The translations under genes were made by a program, and so were the position numbers. Under the pieces are notes generated by a model that searched no databases, was not told the origin of the DNA, and worked only from the letters and a program-made list of their open reading frames with translations. A stretch of DNA of 50,080 nt. Source: Actinomycetota bacterium (GTDB taxonomy: Bacteria > Actinomycetota > Acidimicrobiia > Spongiisociales > UBA5794). The DNA is taken from assembly GCA_030123765.1 (NCBI GenBank), contig JASJXX010000008.1:1-50080 (forward strand), read 5' to 3'. Positions 32,273 to 41,262 of the stretch are shown here, in pieces (the first letter of the stretch is position 1; each line of letters begins with the position of its first letter).

Positions 32273-33676
32273 ATGACACAGGCCCGTGGGTTTACATCGA
32301 TCAAGAATAGAGACCAGGCCGAAGCCTTCCTCGACGAACGGATCGGCCACGGCGTGCGACCCGGCCTGGAGCGCATCAAGGGACTTCTCGAATTTATGGG
32401 CAGTCCTCAGCACACCTATCCATCGATCCATATTGCCGGGACGAATGGCAAGACGACCGTGTCGCGGATGGTGCAGCAGATCCTCGGGGCGCACGGCCTT
32501 GCGACGGGCGGATTCACCTCGCCGCATCTCCACACGGTTGAAGAGCGTTTCAGCCTCCACGGTGTCGTGCTCGACCCGCAGGACTTCACAGACGCCGTCG
32601 CCGACATTGCCTGGTTCGTCGAGGCGTACGAGCAGCAGTCTGGTGCATCCGTCACCTACTTCGAGGTCACAGCGGCACTCGCCTTCTCAATCTTCTCGAC
32701 CGCAGCCGTAGACGTTGCAGTTGTGGAAGTCGGTCTCGGCGGGCGCCTCGATGCGACGAACGTGTTGGATTCGTCGGTTGCCGTGATTACGGGCATTGAC
32801 ATCGACCACACCGAGCTGCTCGGTTTCACTACTGCGACCATCGCCGGAGAGAAGGTGGGGATTCTCCACAGCGGAGGAACACTCGTCTCCGGACCGCTTC
32901 CCCGCGATGCTGCCGAGGTGATCGGGGAGCGGGTTGCGCAGACCTCGTCGAACTGGATCCGGTTCGGCCCCGACTTCTCCGTCGAGGACGCGGTCGTGGC
33001 CGTAGGCGGCTGGCACACATCGATCGAGGGCATCTTCGGCCGCTACGAAGATCTGTACCTCCCACTTCACGGCTACCACCAGGTCGAGCACATCGCCACC
33101 TCCATCGCGACCGCCGAGATGTTCCTGGGGAGGGGACTCGATCGCGACTCCCTTGAAGCCGCAGTTGCGTCGATGACGTCACCTGGCAGGCTCGAAGTCG
33201 CAGGCCGGCGGCCGCTCGTACTCCTCGACGGGGCGCACAACGTGCAAGGTTTCCGTGGTCTTGCTGCCACGCTTACAAGCGAGTTCCCTGCCATCGAATG
33301 GCAGCTCGTGCTGGGTGTCCGGGGCGATCGCGACGTCGGCGAGCTCGTTGCGCCGCTCCGTGGCCACGTGGGAAGGATCTTCGCCACGGCATCTGATGAT
33401 CCGGAGGCCATCGGCCCGCACGCCGTTGCGTCAGCAGCCTCCGAGGCGCTTGGTGTCGAGGCGACGACCTCTGATTCCCCGAGGGAGGCCTTCGAGCAGG
33501 CCCTCACGGCAGCGGGAGCTGAGGGAGGTGTCGTTGTTGCTGGATCGCTCTACCTTGTGGGAGAGCTACGCGCTCCGTCACTGTCGGGCACTGATCGGTC
33601 GGGTGAGGCACACGTCCGCTTCGAAGCGGAACGCCTACGCCACGACGAGGACCACGACGAGGACTGGTCTCTTTGA
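32273..33676 (+). CDS. folC: Folylpolyglutamate synthase / dihydrofolate synthase
   Basis: Mur-ligase-family enzyme that adds glutamate to folates, and to dihydropteroate in bifunctional forms. The ATP loop is AGTNGKTT near residue 58, followed by GFTSPHLHTVEERF, EVGLGGRLDATNV and GIDIDHTELLG, all hallmark segments. Later LLDGAHN marks the C-terminal domain. The 467-residue length is slightly long because of an acidic/basic C-terminal tail (HDEDHDEDWSL). It starts 3 nt after valS, the usual valS-folC arrangement. Confidence 0.96.
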   Translation: MTQARGFTSIKNRDQAEAFLDERIGHGVRPGLERIKGLLEFMGSPQHTYPSIHIAGTNGKTTVSRMVQQILGAHGLATGGFTSPHLHTVEERFSLHGVVLDPQDFTDAVADIAWFVEAYEQQSGASVTYFEVTAALAFSIFSTAAVDVAVVEVGLGGRLDATNVLDSSVAVITGIDIDHTELLGFTTATIAGEKVGILHSGGTLVSGPLPRDAAEVIGERVAQTSSNWIRFGPDFSVEDAVVAVGGWHTSIEGIFGRYEDLYLPLHGYHQVEHIATSIATAEMFLGRGLDRDSLEAAVASMTSPGRLEVAGRRPLVLLDGAHNVQGFRGLAATLTSEFPAIEWQLVLGVRGDRDVGELVAPLRGHVGRIFATASDDPEAIGPHAVASAASEALGVEATTSDSPREAFEQALTAAGAEGGVVVAGSLYLVGELRAPSLSGTDRSGEAHVRFEAERLRHDEDHDEDWSL

Positions 33677-33748
33677 CCTGGTTCCCGGTACGCTGCAGGC
33701 CATCTCGCGATCGGTGATCCCTCCCCTTCTCTCTAGGAGCTGTGTGAT

Positions 33749-34153
33749 ATGGCAATCGAAGACACCTTCGTCATGGTCAAGCCTGACGGCGTTACCCGCG
33801 GACTCGTCGGCGAGGTCATCTCGAGATTTGAGAGCAAAAGTCTGACACTCGCCAAGATGCGCATGCTGACGATTGATGACGAGATGGCTCGTCGGCACTA
33901 TGCCGAGCATTCGGAGAGGTCCTTCTTCGGTGAGCTCATCGAGTTCATCACCTCAGGTCCGGTCGTTGCGATGGAGTGGACAGGGGAGTCTGCCGTATCC
34001 GTTGCGAGGACGCTCATCGGCGCGACGAACCCCGCTGAGGCAGCGCCAGGAACTATACGCGGAGACCTCGGCCTCCTGACTACACACAACATCGTGCACG
34101 GCTCCGACTCGGTCGAGAGCTCCACCCGCGAATTGGAAATCTACTTCGGCTAG
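33749..34153 (+). CDS. ndk: Nucleoside diphosphate kinase
   Basis: Transfers phosphate between nucleoside di- and triphosphates through a phosphohistidine. The 134-residue product has [12 protein letters not shown] at the N-terminus and the active-site His in NIVHGSDS; Lys in MVKPD and the ERSFF segment are also as expected. AGGAG stands 9 nt before the ATG. It follows folC by about 70 nt, as in many Actinomycetota. Confidence 0.97.
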   Translation: MAIEDTFVMVKPDGVTRGLVGEVISRFESKSLTLAKMRMLTIDDEMARRHYAEHSERSFFGELIEFITSGPVVAMEWTGESAVSVARTLIGATNPAEAAPGTIRGDLGLLTTHNIVHGSDSVESSTRELEIYFG

Positions 34154-34185
34154 CCATTATCTGGGCTGATTACGATGCGGCGGGT

Positions 34186-34191
34186 TACACT
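34186..34191 (+). promoter_or_regulatory. -10 box (TACACT) for the rod-shape operon
   Basis: TACACT lies 27 nt before the mreB ATG at 34219 in the short ndk-mreB gap. No clear -35. Confidence 0.35.
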
Positions 34192-34218
34192 CATCGGCAC
34201 CACGCCGGGAAATCACTG

Positions 34219-35250
34219 ATGAAGAACTTTCTGTCATTCGCTGGAAAAGATATGGCCGTCGACCTAGGGACGGCGAATACTCTCGTGTTCGTGCGCGGCC
34301 AGGGCATCGTACTCAACGAGCCGTCCGTGGTAGCGATCGATACGCGAACCAACCGACCACTTGAGGTCGGCATGGCGGCGAAGCGGATGATCGGCCGAAC
34401 ACCGTCGTACATTCAAGCGATTCGACCGCTGCGCGATGGCGTCATCGCTGACTTCGACGTGACGGAGAAGATGCTCAGATACTTCATCGACAAGGTGCAT
34501 ACCGGTCGATTTGCCGCTCGTCCGCGCATCGTCATCTGCGTTCCTTCAGGCATAACCGCCGTGGAGCGCAGAGCGGTCGAAGAAGCTGCCTACCACGCCG
34601 GTGCGCGAAAGGCGTACACCATCGAGGAGCCGATGGCTGCCGCGATCGGAGTCGGGTTACCTGTGCATGAGCCAACCGGGTCGATGATCGTCGACATTGG
34701 CGGTGGAACCACGGAGGTTGCGGTCATCTCCCTCGGAGGGATCGTCGTCTCAAAGTCGATCCGCATCGGAGGAGACGAACTCGACGAAGCGATCATCCAG
34801 TGGGTGAAGAAGGAGTACTCGCTCATGCTCGGTGAACGCACCGCTGAGCAAGTCAAGATGGCTATCGGATCCGCGTGGCCGTACGCAGACGAACCCGCCG
34901 CAGAGGTCCGAGGGCGGGACCTGATCTCGGGCCTCCCCAAGACGATCGTGCTCTCGAGCGCCGAGATACGCGAGGCGATCCAGGAGCCCGTGGAAGCGAT
35001 CGTTGATGCAGTGAAGTACACACTCGACAAGACACCACCCGAACTCGCCGCCGACGCCATGGACCGAGGAATCATCATCACGGGCGGCGTGGCGTATCTG
35101 AAGGGTATCGACGTGCGGCTCGCCCACGAGACGGGCATGCCGATCGTGACACCGGATCGCCCCCTGCACAGCGTCGTGCTCGGATCGGGCGCGTGCCTGG
35201 AGGAATTCGACATACTGCATGTCGTCCTCCAGTCCTCTAGCCGCGCCTAG
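34219..35250 (+). CDS. mreB: Rod shape-determining protein MreB
   Basis: Bacterial actin that positions the lateral wall-synthesis machinery. The 343-residue product has phosphate loops DLGTANT (near residue 14) and DIGGGTTEVAV, and the adenosine motif IIITGGVAYLKGID. A short amphipathic N-terminus (MKNFLSF) could bind the membrane. It heads the operon mreB-mreC-mreD-pbp2-rodA, all tightly spaced, implying a rod-shaped cell that elongates through a MreB elongasome; many polar-growing Actinomycetota lack this set. Confidence 0.97.
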   Translation: MKNFLSFAGKDMAVDLGTANTLVFVRGQGIVLNEPSVVAIDTRTNRPLEVGMAAKRMIGRTPSYIQAIRPLRDGVIADFDVTEKMLRYFIDKVHTGRFAARPRIVICVPSGITAVERRAVEEAAYHAGARKAYTIEEPMAAAIGVGLPVHEPTGSMIVDIGGGTTEVAVISLGGIVVSKSIRIGGDELDEAIIQWVKKEYSLMLGERTAEQVKMAIGSAWPYADEPAAEVRGRDLISGLPKTIVLSSAEIREAIQEPVEAIVDAVKYTLDKTPPELAADAMDRGIIITGGVAYLKGIDVRLAHETGMPIVTPDRPLHSVVLGSGACLEEFDILHVVLQSSSRA

Positions 35251-35270
35251 ATGGGCGCCTGCCAGTCCTG

Positions 35271-36179
35271 ATGTTCTCTTCGTCAGGTCGCCGAATCGAT
35301 CGAGTGACGGTCATGTTCCTCTCTCTTGTCGCTGTCGGATTCATCATGGCAACCTTCGACGTTCGCGCATCGGGTACCGGCCTGGGCGAGGTGATGAGAG
35401 AGGGAACCCAGTCGATGTTCACGCCTTTCCAGAGGGGTGTGGATTGGGTGACCCGGCCTGTGATCGGCTTCGTGGATGGTGCCGCGAACCTCGCGGGACT
35501 CAGGGAAGAGAACGAGCGGCTTGCTCATCGCGTCCGCGAGCTCGAGACCCAGGTCCAGGAGACCGACGCACTCAAGGAACAGGTCGCGCAGCTCGAATCG
35601 ATCAGCGGGCTCGAAGTGCCAGAGGATCTCGCGTTCGTGTTAGCGCGCATCTTCTCATCCGGGCCTTCTGCTTTCGACAACGTGCGTTACATCGACAAGG
35701 GATCCAACGACGGGATCGTCCAAGGACAAGCTGTGGTGGATGAGGATGGCCTCATCGGTCGTGTCGACCTCGTCTCTGCAGACGCCGCGAGGATCCGCCT
35801 GATCACCGACCCTATCGTCTCAGTTGGGGTGCGTGTGCTCGCCACCAACGAGACCGGCGTCGTGTCGGGCATGGGCGATGGACCTCTCCGCCTTGAGATG
35901 TTTCGGGCCACGGAGCCCGTGTACGAAGGGAACCGACTTGTGACCGACGGATCTCGTTTCCCCCCGGGGATTTCCGTCGGCACTGTCCGCCGAACAGCGG
36001 ACATCGAAGTTGGGTTCGTGCTACGCACCGAGATTGATCCCGCGGCCAGGCTCTCCAAGATCGATTATGTGAAGGTCATCGTGGGATGGTCCGCAATCGA
36101 TGCAGGACTCCAACAGGGTGAGGTCGCATCGACAACGACGACGACAAGTACAAGCACAACCACGACGGTTGGTGGCTGA
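35271..36179 (+). CDS. mreC: Rod shape-determining protein MreC
   Basis: Bitopic membrane protein of the elongasome. A transmembrane segment at about residues 13-30 is followed by a coiled coil (about 68-108, LREENERLAHRVRELETQ) and the beta-rich MreC domain with GSNDGIVQGQAVVDEDGLIG. The last 15 residues are almost all Thr and Ser, encoded by an ACG/ACA-rich tract at about 36133-36170; this extracytoplasmic tail could be a glycosylation-type or flexible linker. It ends in a TGATG overlap with mreD. Confidence 0.95.
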   Translation: MFSSSGRRIDRVTVMFLSLVAVGFIMATFDVRASGTGLGEVMREGTQSMFTPFQRGVDWVTRPVIGFVDGAANLAGLREENERLAHRVRELETQVQETDALKEQVAQLESISGLEVPEDLAFVLARIFSSGPSAFDNVRYIDKGSNDGIVQGQAVVDEDGLIGRVDLVSADAARIRLITDPIVSVGVRVLATNETGVVSGMGDGPLRLEMFRATEPVYEGNRLVTDGSRFPPGISVGTVRRTADIEVGFVLRTEIDPAARLSKIDYVKVIVGWSAIDAGLQQGEVASTTTTTSTSTTTTVGG

Positions 36180-36697
36180 TGAGCAGATCCCGTGTTGTTA
36201 TCTCCCTCGTCGCTGTCCTTGTCGCCATCGTGATCCAGACAACCGTGTTCGGTTCCGGTGGCATCCAGCCACTCGGCATCGCTCCTGCACTCGTGACCCT
36301 TGTAGTCATCGCGGTCTCCACCCACATCGAATCCGAGTATCTGCTGTTGATCGGATTCACGGGAGGCACCCTCATGGATCTCATGGGGAGCGGAACACTC
36401 GGCCTGTGGGCGATGACGCTCACCGTCGTCGCATACGCAGCGGGCCGCCTGAAGCGTCGATTCGTTGACGGCCCCTGGATCATTGCGGGAGTTGTGGTCG
36501 GCCTGACCGCACTCAGCCAGTTCCTCTTCGTGCTCCTCGCAACACTTTTCGGCCACGGCACGATCACGCAGCCCGGGCTGCTCTCAAAGATTCTGCTGCC
36601 CGGAGTCTGGAACCTGATCCTCGCTGTACCCGTCTTCTGGTTCCTCGGGCGAGCATTCGAATCCCGACAACGGGGCGTCGGGGTGCGACGAGCATGA
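36179..36697 (+). CDS. mreD: Rod shape-determining protein MreD
   Basis: Integral membrane protein of the elongasome, 172 residues with about five hydrophobic segments and short loops. The sequence is weakly conserved, as usual for MreD, so the assignment leans on topology and position between mreC and the PBP2 gene. The ATG overlaps the mreC stop, and its own stop overlaps the PBP2 start (ATGATG). Confidence 0.9.
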   Translation: MSRSRVVISLVAVLVAIVIQTTVFGSGGIQPLGIAPALVTLVVIAVSTHIESEYLLLIGFTGGTLMDLMGSGTLGLWAMTLTVVAYAAGRLKRRFVDGPWIIAGVVVGLTALSQFLFVLLATLFGHGTITQPGLLSKILLPGVWNLILAVPVFWFLGRAFESRQRGVGVRRA

Positions 36698-39138
36698 TGC
36701 GTCTAGGGTTTGTCGGCATCGTGTTCGCTGCTCTGCTTGCAACGCTCGGTCTCCGACTCTGGACGATGCAGGTCACAGAGGCGAGTGCCTATGAAGAACG
36801 CGCCGAGAGGCAGCAGGTTCGCGTGGTAACTACGCCGGCTCCCAGGGGCGACATATTCGACGTGAATGGCGTCAAGCTCGCAGGCACACGATCTGCCCTG
36901 GCCGTAGTCGTCGATCTGGCGCTCGTCGACGAAGATGAGGTTGATCAGCTCGTTGCCAACCTCGCAGCGTTCCTCGACACATCCGCATCCGAGATTCACG
37001 ATCAGCTCTCTGTGAGGAACCGGGGCGCCCAGATCACGGTGGCGGAGGAGCTGACGGATGCTCAGGCGGTCTTTCTTCTCGAACACCGTGAGGACTTCCC
37101 CGGGGTGACGGTCATTCCTCAACCGATTCGCACGTACCCGCTCGGTGAGATCGCCGCTCACGTGCTCGGCTACATCGGCAGACCGAACGACGAGGACCTT
37201 AAGCGCGAGGACGTCGATGGGACCGACTTTGTTGGTAAGGCCGGTGTGGAGCGTTCCTACGATGTGCAGCTCCAGGGGACCGAGGGCATCGTGCAGTACC
37301 AGGTAGATGCAAGGAGAAAGATTCTCTCTCTCATCGGAGAAGAACCACCGACCGCAGGTGGGAGCCTCATCTTGACGATCGATTCGAGGGTGCAGGAGCA
37401 GTTACAGAATTCGCTCAGGGACGGACTGGCACAGGCGAGGCGGCTGGAGATGGATGAACGGAGAGTGACGCTTGCAGAGATGTCCCGACGTGAGCGGCTC
37501 TCCGAAGCGCTCTCCGAGGCCCGACTCGCGGCCGCGGAGGCGGCTCGCGACGCCACCGATGCAGCGACTTCCACCGCCGAAGAGGGCGTACCAAGGGAGC
37601 GTGAGGCGATCACGGTTGATCCCGGGAAGGTGCTCGCTTCGCTGTACGACGGTCTCCCGATCGATAGCAACGGTGTGTGCATTCCAGTCGAGCGGATCAC
37701 TGTTCCTCTCGGAGGAGCCAGCGCACTCTCTGGCATAGAACCCCGGTCTGTGCGACTCGACGCCATAACCGAGGTCGACGGTGAATTCGTCGCAACGGTA
37801 TCGGTTTCGGGGGTGGTGGAGTCGGTCAGGTTCCACACCTCTTTCGCGTCGACGCTCCAGGTACTGCACATCATGGAGGACCGGATCGTCCTCCTTCACA
37901 GCGACCCGTGGTGCCCGGTGCGTGCAACGGGAGTAATCCTCAACCCGAACGACGGATCCGTCATCGCGATGTCGTCTTTCCCCTCCTACGACCCGACGGT
38001 GTTCGTCGGCGGCCTGAGTGCCGAGCAGTGGGCGTCGCTCAGCACCATTCGGGCGTTCCAGAACTTCGCTGTGCAGGGCGTATATCCGCCCGCGTCGACG
38101 TTCAAGGTCGTTCCTTACGTGCTTGCGATGGAGGAGAACTTCTACCCGATGGATCGCGGCACGGGTGACAAGGAATTCGGTGATCAAACCGCGGAGAAAG
38201 TTGAAGCCGTTCCGCTGCTCACCGACACGGACGAGTACCTGTGTTCCGGCGAATTCAGGTTCACGCTCAGTGACGGCTCTGTCCAGACGAAGCGGGACTG
38301 GAAGTGGCCTCAAGGGCACGGACCTCTCGACCTGCACGGTGCGCTCGAGGCGAGCTGCAACCTCTACTTCTGGGATCTGGCACTCAGGCTGTGGGAGGAG
38401 AGGAGAGACGACTCCGGAATCGACAAGGAGAACCTCCTCCAGGAGTATGCCCGGCTGTTCGGGTTCGGCAGCGTCACAGGCATCGACCTCCCATTCGAGC
38501 AGGCTGGCCTCGTACCGGACCGTGCCTGGTTCCGCAACGAGCAGCGGAACAACACAGGCCGCGTACGCTCGGACGACCCCTGGGTCGGTGGTGACCTGAT
38601 GGACTTCGCCGTGGGTCAGGGAGCAGCTCTCGCCACTCCACTCCAGCTCGCGAATGGCTTCGCTGCGATGGTGAACGGTGGCACTCTCTGGAAGCCTCGT
38701 GTCGTATCTCACATCGTCAACGGTGACGGCGAGATCATCGACGACAACCCCAAGAGAGTCCTGTCGACGGTTGATCTCAACCCACGAACGGTCGAGATGC
38801 TGCGCCGGAGCCTCCAGCAAGTAGTCAACAATCAGGAGCGCGGAACAGGATGGTTTGCGTTCAAGGACTTCGGAGCGAACGTTGAGCTCGTCGGCGGAAA
38901 GACGGGGACAGGCAAGGTCATCAAGACGCAGAGTGGCGACCGTTTCCGACAGGTCGATGACGCCTTCTTCGTCGGAGTCGCTCCCATCAACGCACCGCAG
39001 TGGGTCGTTGTCATCGTCCTCGAACGCGGCGGAAGCGGCGGTCGCGTTGCCGCACCGGTCGCTCGCCAGGTACTTCAGTATCTGATGAACGGCGCGGAAG
39101 GGGTAACCGAGCTCGCCCCTGGACTGGACGCTGACTGA
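36694..39138 (+). CDS. mrdA: Penicillin-binding protein 2 (elongasome transpeptidase), enlarged
   Basis: Class B PBP that cross-links peptidoglycan with RodA. An N-terminal membrane anchor (about residues 4-22) and a pedestal domain (ERQQVRVVTTPAPRGDIFDVNG; LGYIGRPNDEDL) lead into the transpeptidase domain. Its motifs are SxxK at Ser468 (PASTFK), SxN at Ser554 (SCN) and KTG at Lys736 (GKTGTG). At 814 residues it is long. Roughly residues 240-405 hold an extra Ala/Arg/Glu-rich helical stretch (SEARLAAAEAARDATDAATS) and a beta-rich piece, inserted before the usual GVILNPNDGSVIAMSSFPSYDP. Catalytic motifs are complete, so it should be active. Confidence 0.94.
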   Translation: MMRLGFVGIVFAALLATLGLRLWTMQVTEASAYEERAERQQVRVVTTPAPRGDIFDVNGVKLAGTRSALAVVVDLALVDEDEVDQLVANLAAFLDTSASEIHDQLSVRNRGAQITVAEELTDAQAVFLLEHREDFPGVTVIPQPIRTYPLGEIAAHVLGYIGRPNDEDLKREDVDGTDFVGKAGVERSYDVQLQGTEGIVQYQVDARRKILSLIGEEPPTAGGSLILTIDSRVQEQLQNSLRDGLAQARRLEMDERRVTLAEMSRRERLSEALSEARLAAAEAARDATDAATSTAEEGVPREREAITVDPGKVLASLYDGLPIDSNGVCIPVERITVPLGGASALSGIEPRSVRLDAITEVDGEFVATVSVSGVVESVRFHTSFASTLQVLHIMEDRIVLLHSDPWCPVRATGVILNPNDGSVIAMSSFPSYDPTVFVGGLSAEQWASLSTIRAFQNFAVQGVYPPASTFKVVPYVLAMEENFYPMDRGTGDKEFGDQTAEKVEAVPLLTDTDEYLCSGEFRFTLSDGSVQTKRDWKWPQGHGPLDLHGALEASCNLYFWDLALRLWEERRDDSGIDKENLLQEYARLFGFGSVTGIDLPFEQAGLVPDRAWFRNEQRNNTGRVRSDDPWVGGDLMDFAVGQGAALATPLQLANGFAAMVNGGTLWKPRVVSHIVNGDGEIIDDNPKRVLSTVDLNPRTVEMLRRSLQQVVNNQERGTGWFAFKDFGANVELVGGKTGTGKVIKTQSGDRFRQVDDAFFVGVAPINAPQWVVVIVLERGGSGGRVAAPVARQVLQYLMNGAEGVTELAPGLDAD

Positions 39139-40292
39139 TGGCGCCCTCTTCTCGAGATCGGGTTCCATCGGTGGTTGGCGGACACGGCATGCTGAAGCCA
39201 GACCTCATCCTGGTCCTCTCATATCTGATCATCTCCGCCATCGGTCTGCTGATGATCTACTCCGCGACAGCGCCGGGCCTGGAGGCCGCCGGGCGAGATC
39301 CGGCAATCGAGTTGAGGTCGCAGGCTTTCTTCGTCGTGATCGGATTCATCGCGTTCGGAGCCATGTCTGCTGCCAGCCTCGTTGAAATCAAGGGGTTTGT
39401 CGGCCCTATGTACCTTGTCTCGGTAGTGCTGCTCATCCTTGTGCTGTCACCACTCGGCGAGAGTGAAGGCCTGGCGCAGCGGTGGCTCGATCTCGGCCCT
39501 ATCCAGTTCCAGCCCTCTGAATTCGCGAAAATTGCTGTGATTCTCATGGTTGCGTCGGCCCTTGCTGCAAGCGAGGTTCCTCTGAAGTGGAACGCAGTCG
39601 CGCGGGTTATCGTGATTGCCGGGGTGCCCGCGTTGCTCATCTTCCGCCAGCCAGACCTTGGCACGACGCTCGTGTTCGCATTCGTTGTCCTCGTCGTGCT
39701 CTTCGTTGGTGGGGCGACGATGCGTCAGCTCGGGTTCCTGTTCGTTGCCACGGTCGTGGGAACAGTCGGGATCTTTCAGCTCAAGATCATCAAGGCCTAT
39801 CAGCTCACGCGTCTCACCGCTTTCATCGATCCTGACTCGCACTCGCTTGATCAGACCTACAGTCAGGTCCAGTCTGAGATTGCTATCGGCTCGGGTGGTC
39901 TCTTCGGCAAGGGGCTGTTCGAAGGATCCCAGACGAACCTCCAGTTCGTGCCGGTGCAGTCGAGCGACTTCATATTCACAGCAGTCGGCGAACAGTTCGG
40001 ATTCGTCGGAAGCATCATCGTGATCGGGCTCTTCGGACTGATGTTGTTCCGACTGTTCATGATCGCGGTGGCTACGCGGAGTCGATTCGCGTTCCTCGTG
40101 ACGGTAGGGATCACAGCGATGATCATGTTCCACGTATTCGTCAATATCGGCATGACGGTGCGCATCATGCCGATAACAGGGTTGCCCCTGCCGTTCATGT
40201 CTGCCGGAGGTACGGCATTCGTTGCGTTGAGTGCATCCCTCGGTCTCGCGCACTCTGCCTGGATGAGGCGTGATTTACCGGTTGTGGACTGA
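39138..40292 (+). CDS. rodA: Peptidoglycan glycosyltransferase RodA
   Basis: SEDS-family polytopic glycosyltransferase, 384 residues with about ten hydrophobic segments. Conserved family pieces are FQPSEFAK, RQPDLGTTLVF, PVQSSDFIFTAVGEQFGF and LPLPFMSAGGTAF. The Asp of the QSSDFIF loop corresponds to the catalytic region of RodA. The start overlaps the PBP2 stop, matching the functional PBP2-RodA pair. FtsW is the paralogous alternative, but the operon context indicates RodA. Confidence 0.95.
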   Translation: MAPSSRDRVPSVVGGHGMLKPDLILVLSYLIISAIGLLMIYSATAPGLEAAGRDPAIELRSQAFFVVIGFIAFGAMSAASLVEIKGFVGPMYLVSVVLLILVLSPLGESEGLAQRWLDLGPIQFQPSEFAKIAVILMVASALAASEVPLKWNAVARVIVIAGVPALLIFRQPDLGTTLVFAFVVLVVLFVGGATMRQLGFLFVATVVGTVGIFQLKIIKAYQLTRLTAFIDPDSHSLDQTYSQVQSEIAIGSGGLFGKGLFEGSQTNLQFVPVQSSDFIFTAVGEQFGFVGSIIVIGLFGLMLFRLFMIAVATRSRFAFLVTVGITAMIMFHVFVNIGMTVRIMPITGLPLPFMSAGGTAFVALSASLGLAHSAWMRRDLPVVD

Positions 40293-40342
40293 GCCCCCGA
40301 CATCTGACTTTGGACCCCTGACTCGTGGCGTCGGGTATCCGG

Positions 40343-40348
40343 TAGGCT
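40343..40348 (+). promoter_or_regulatory. -10 box (TAGGCT), leaderless layout
   Basis: TAGGCT ends 8 nt before the tdk ATG at 40357. CTGACT, 19 nt upstream of it, is a possible -35. Confidence 0.45.
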
Positions 40349-40356
40349 TCCGTTCC

Positions 40357-40968
40357 ATGCATCGACGAGCAGATCAAGGGTGGATCGAGGTCATTGTCGG
40401 ACCGATGTTCTCGGGCAAGAGCGAAGAGCTGATCCGGCGGGTCACCCGATATCACCTTGCCAGAGTTCCGACACAGACTTTCAAGCCGTCGCTCGACACC
40501 CGTTACGCCGTGACCGAGGTTGTCTCCCACTCAAGGATGTCGACTGAAGCGACCCCTGTGAGCAGCGCGGACGAATTACTGCACGCGGTGCACGACCGAA
40601 CCGTTGTGGTCGGAATCGATGAAGGCCAGTTCTTTGACGATGACCTTGTTGATGTGGCGGAGCTCCTTGCCGGCGCCGGGAAGAACATCATCGTCGCCGG
40701 TCTTGACCTGGACTATCTCGGCCGACCGTTCGAGCCCATGCCCGCTCTGATGCTTCGGGCGGAGTACGTCACGAAGACGCTTGCTGTGTGCCACCGATGC
40801 GGCGGACCCGGGCTGTTCACCCAGCGCGTCATGCAGTCGGACAAACTCGTCGTGATCGGTGCCACCGGATCCTATGAAGCTCGCTGCAGACGCTGCTACG
40901 ACCCGACAGAAGCCTCCCAGCAGACGCTTGACGTCGAGCTGCGCGGGAACGAGTCGACAAGGCGCTGA
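40357..40968 (+). CDS. tdk: Thymidine kinase
   Basis: Type II thymidine kinase that salvages deoxythymidine, 203 residues. Walker A is GPMFSGKSEE from residue 15, the catalytic acidic segment is VVGIDEGQFF, and four zinc cysteines appear as CHRC and CRRC. The frame is open 29 codons further upstream into rodA, but family similarity and the -10 box 8 nt before the ATG at 40357 fix the start. It shares the thymine/uracil theme with the catabolic cluster but is far from it. Confidence 0.95.
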   Translation: MHRRADQGWIEVIVGPMFSGKSEELIRRVTRYHLARVPTQTFKPSLDTRYAVTEVVSHSRMSTEATPVSSADELLHAVHDRTVVVGIDEGQFFDDDLVDVAELLAGAGKNIIVAGLDLDYLGRPFEPMPALMLRAEYVTKTLAVCHRCGGPGLFTQRVMQSDKLVVIGATGSYEARCRRCYDPTEASQQTLDVELRGNESTRR

Positions 40969-41262
40969 TTTGGCGCCTGCACAGCTATGCTTCAGCGGTC
41001 ACGCCGCATTCGCGGCTGTAAGTTTTCCGACCCGGGACGGGTATGGCTGACGTTCGATTGCTTGAGACATTGTTAGTAGTTCGACACGCTGTCTCGCGAA
41101 CTGCACACTTCACATCAGTTGAAGCTGCAGGGTTCTCTGTCAGCCGATGGTTCCTCTGGTATTTCTCTAACACGCGTGCTGAATCGCACGATGTCACTCG
41201 AGGGTGTTCCGGTTCGGATCGAACGATAGCGCGCCCCAATGGGCGTTCGAAGGAGTTGATCC
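40969..41262 (+). other. tdk-rne intergenic region with hairpins
   Basis: No supported gene. A GCCGC/GCGGC hairpin (41003-41016) followed by TGTAAGTTTT may terminate tdk. An ATG at 41043 opens a frame that runs into rne out of frame and looks non-coding. A bent hairpin at 41101-41130 (CTGCA, CTTCA pairing with TGAAG, TGCAG) and the AT-richer tract suggest a long, structured rne leader. AAGGAG lies 9 nt before the rne ATG. Confidence 0.4.

Noticed and set aside
36133-36170. Microsatellite or CRISPR-like repeat
   Set aside because: The ACG/ACA tract is short and in frame within mreC, coding for its Thr/Ser tail; there are no spacers or repeats.
37402-39168. 588-residue minus-strand open frame opposite the PBP2 gene
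   Set aside because: It is antisense to intact SxxK, SxN and KTG motifs; its sequence is Arg/Glu/Val-rich without domains.
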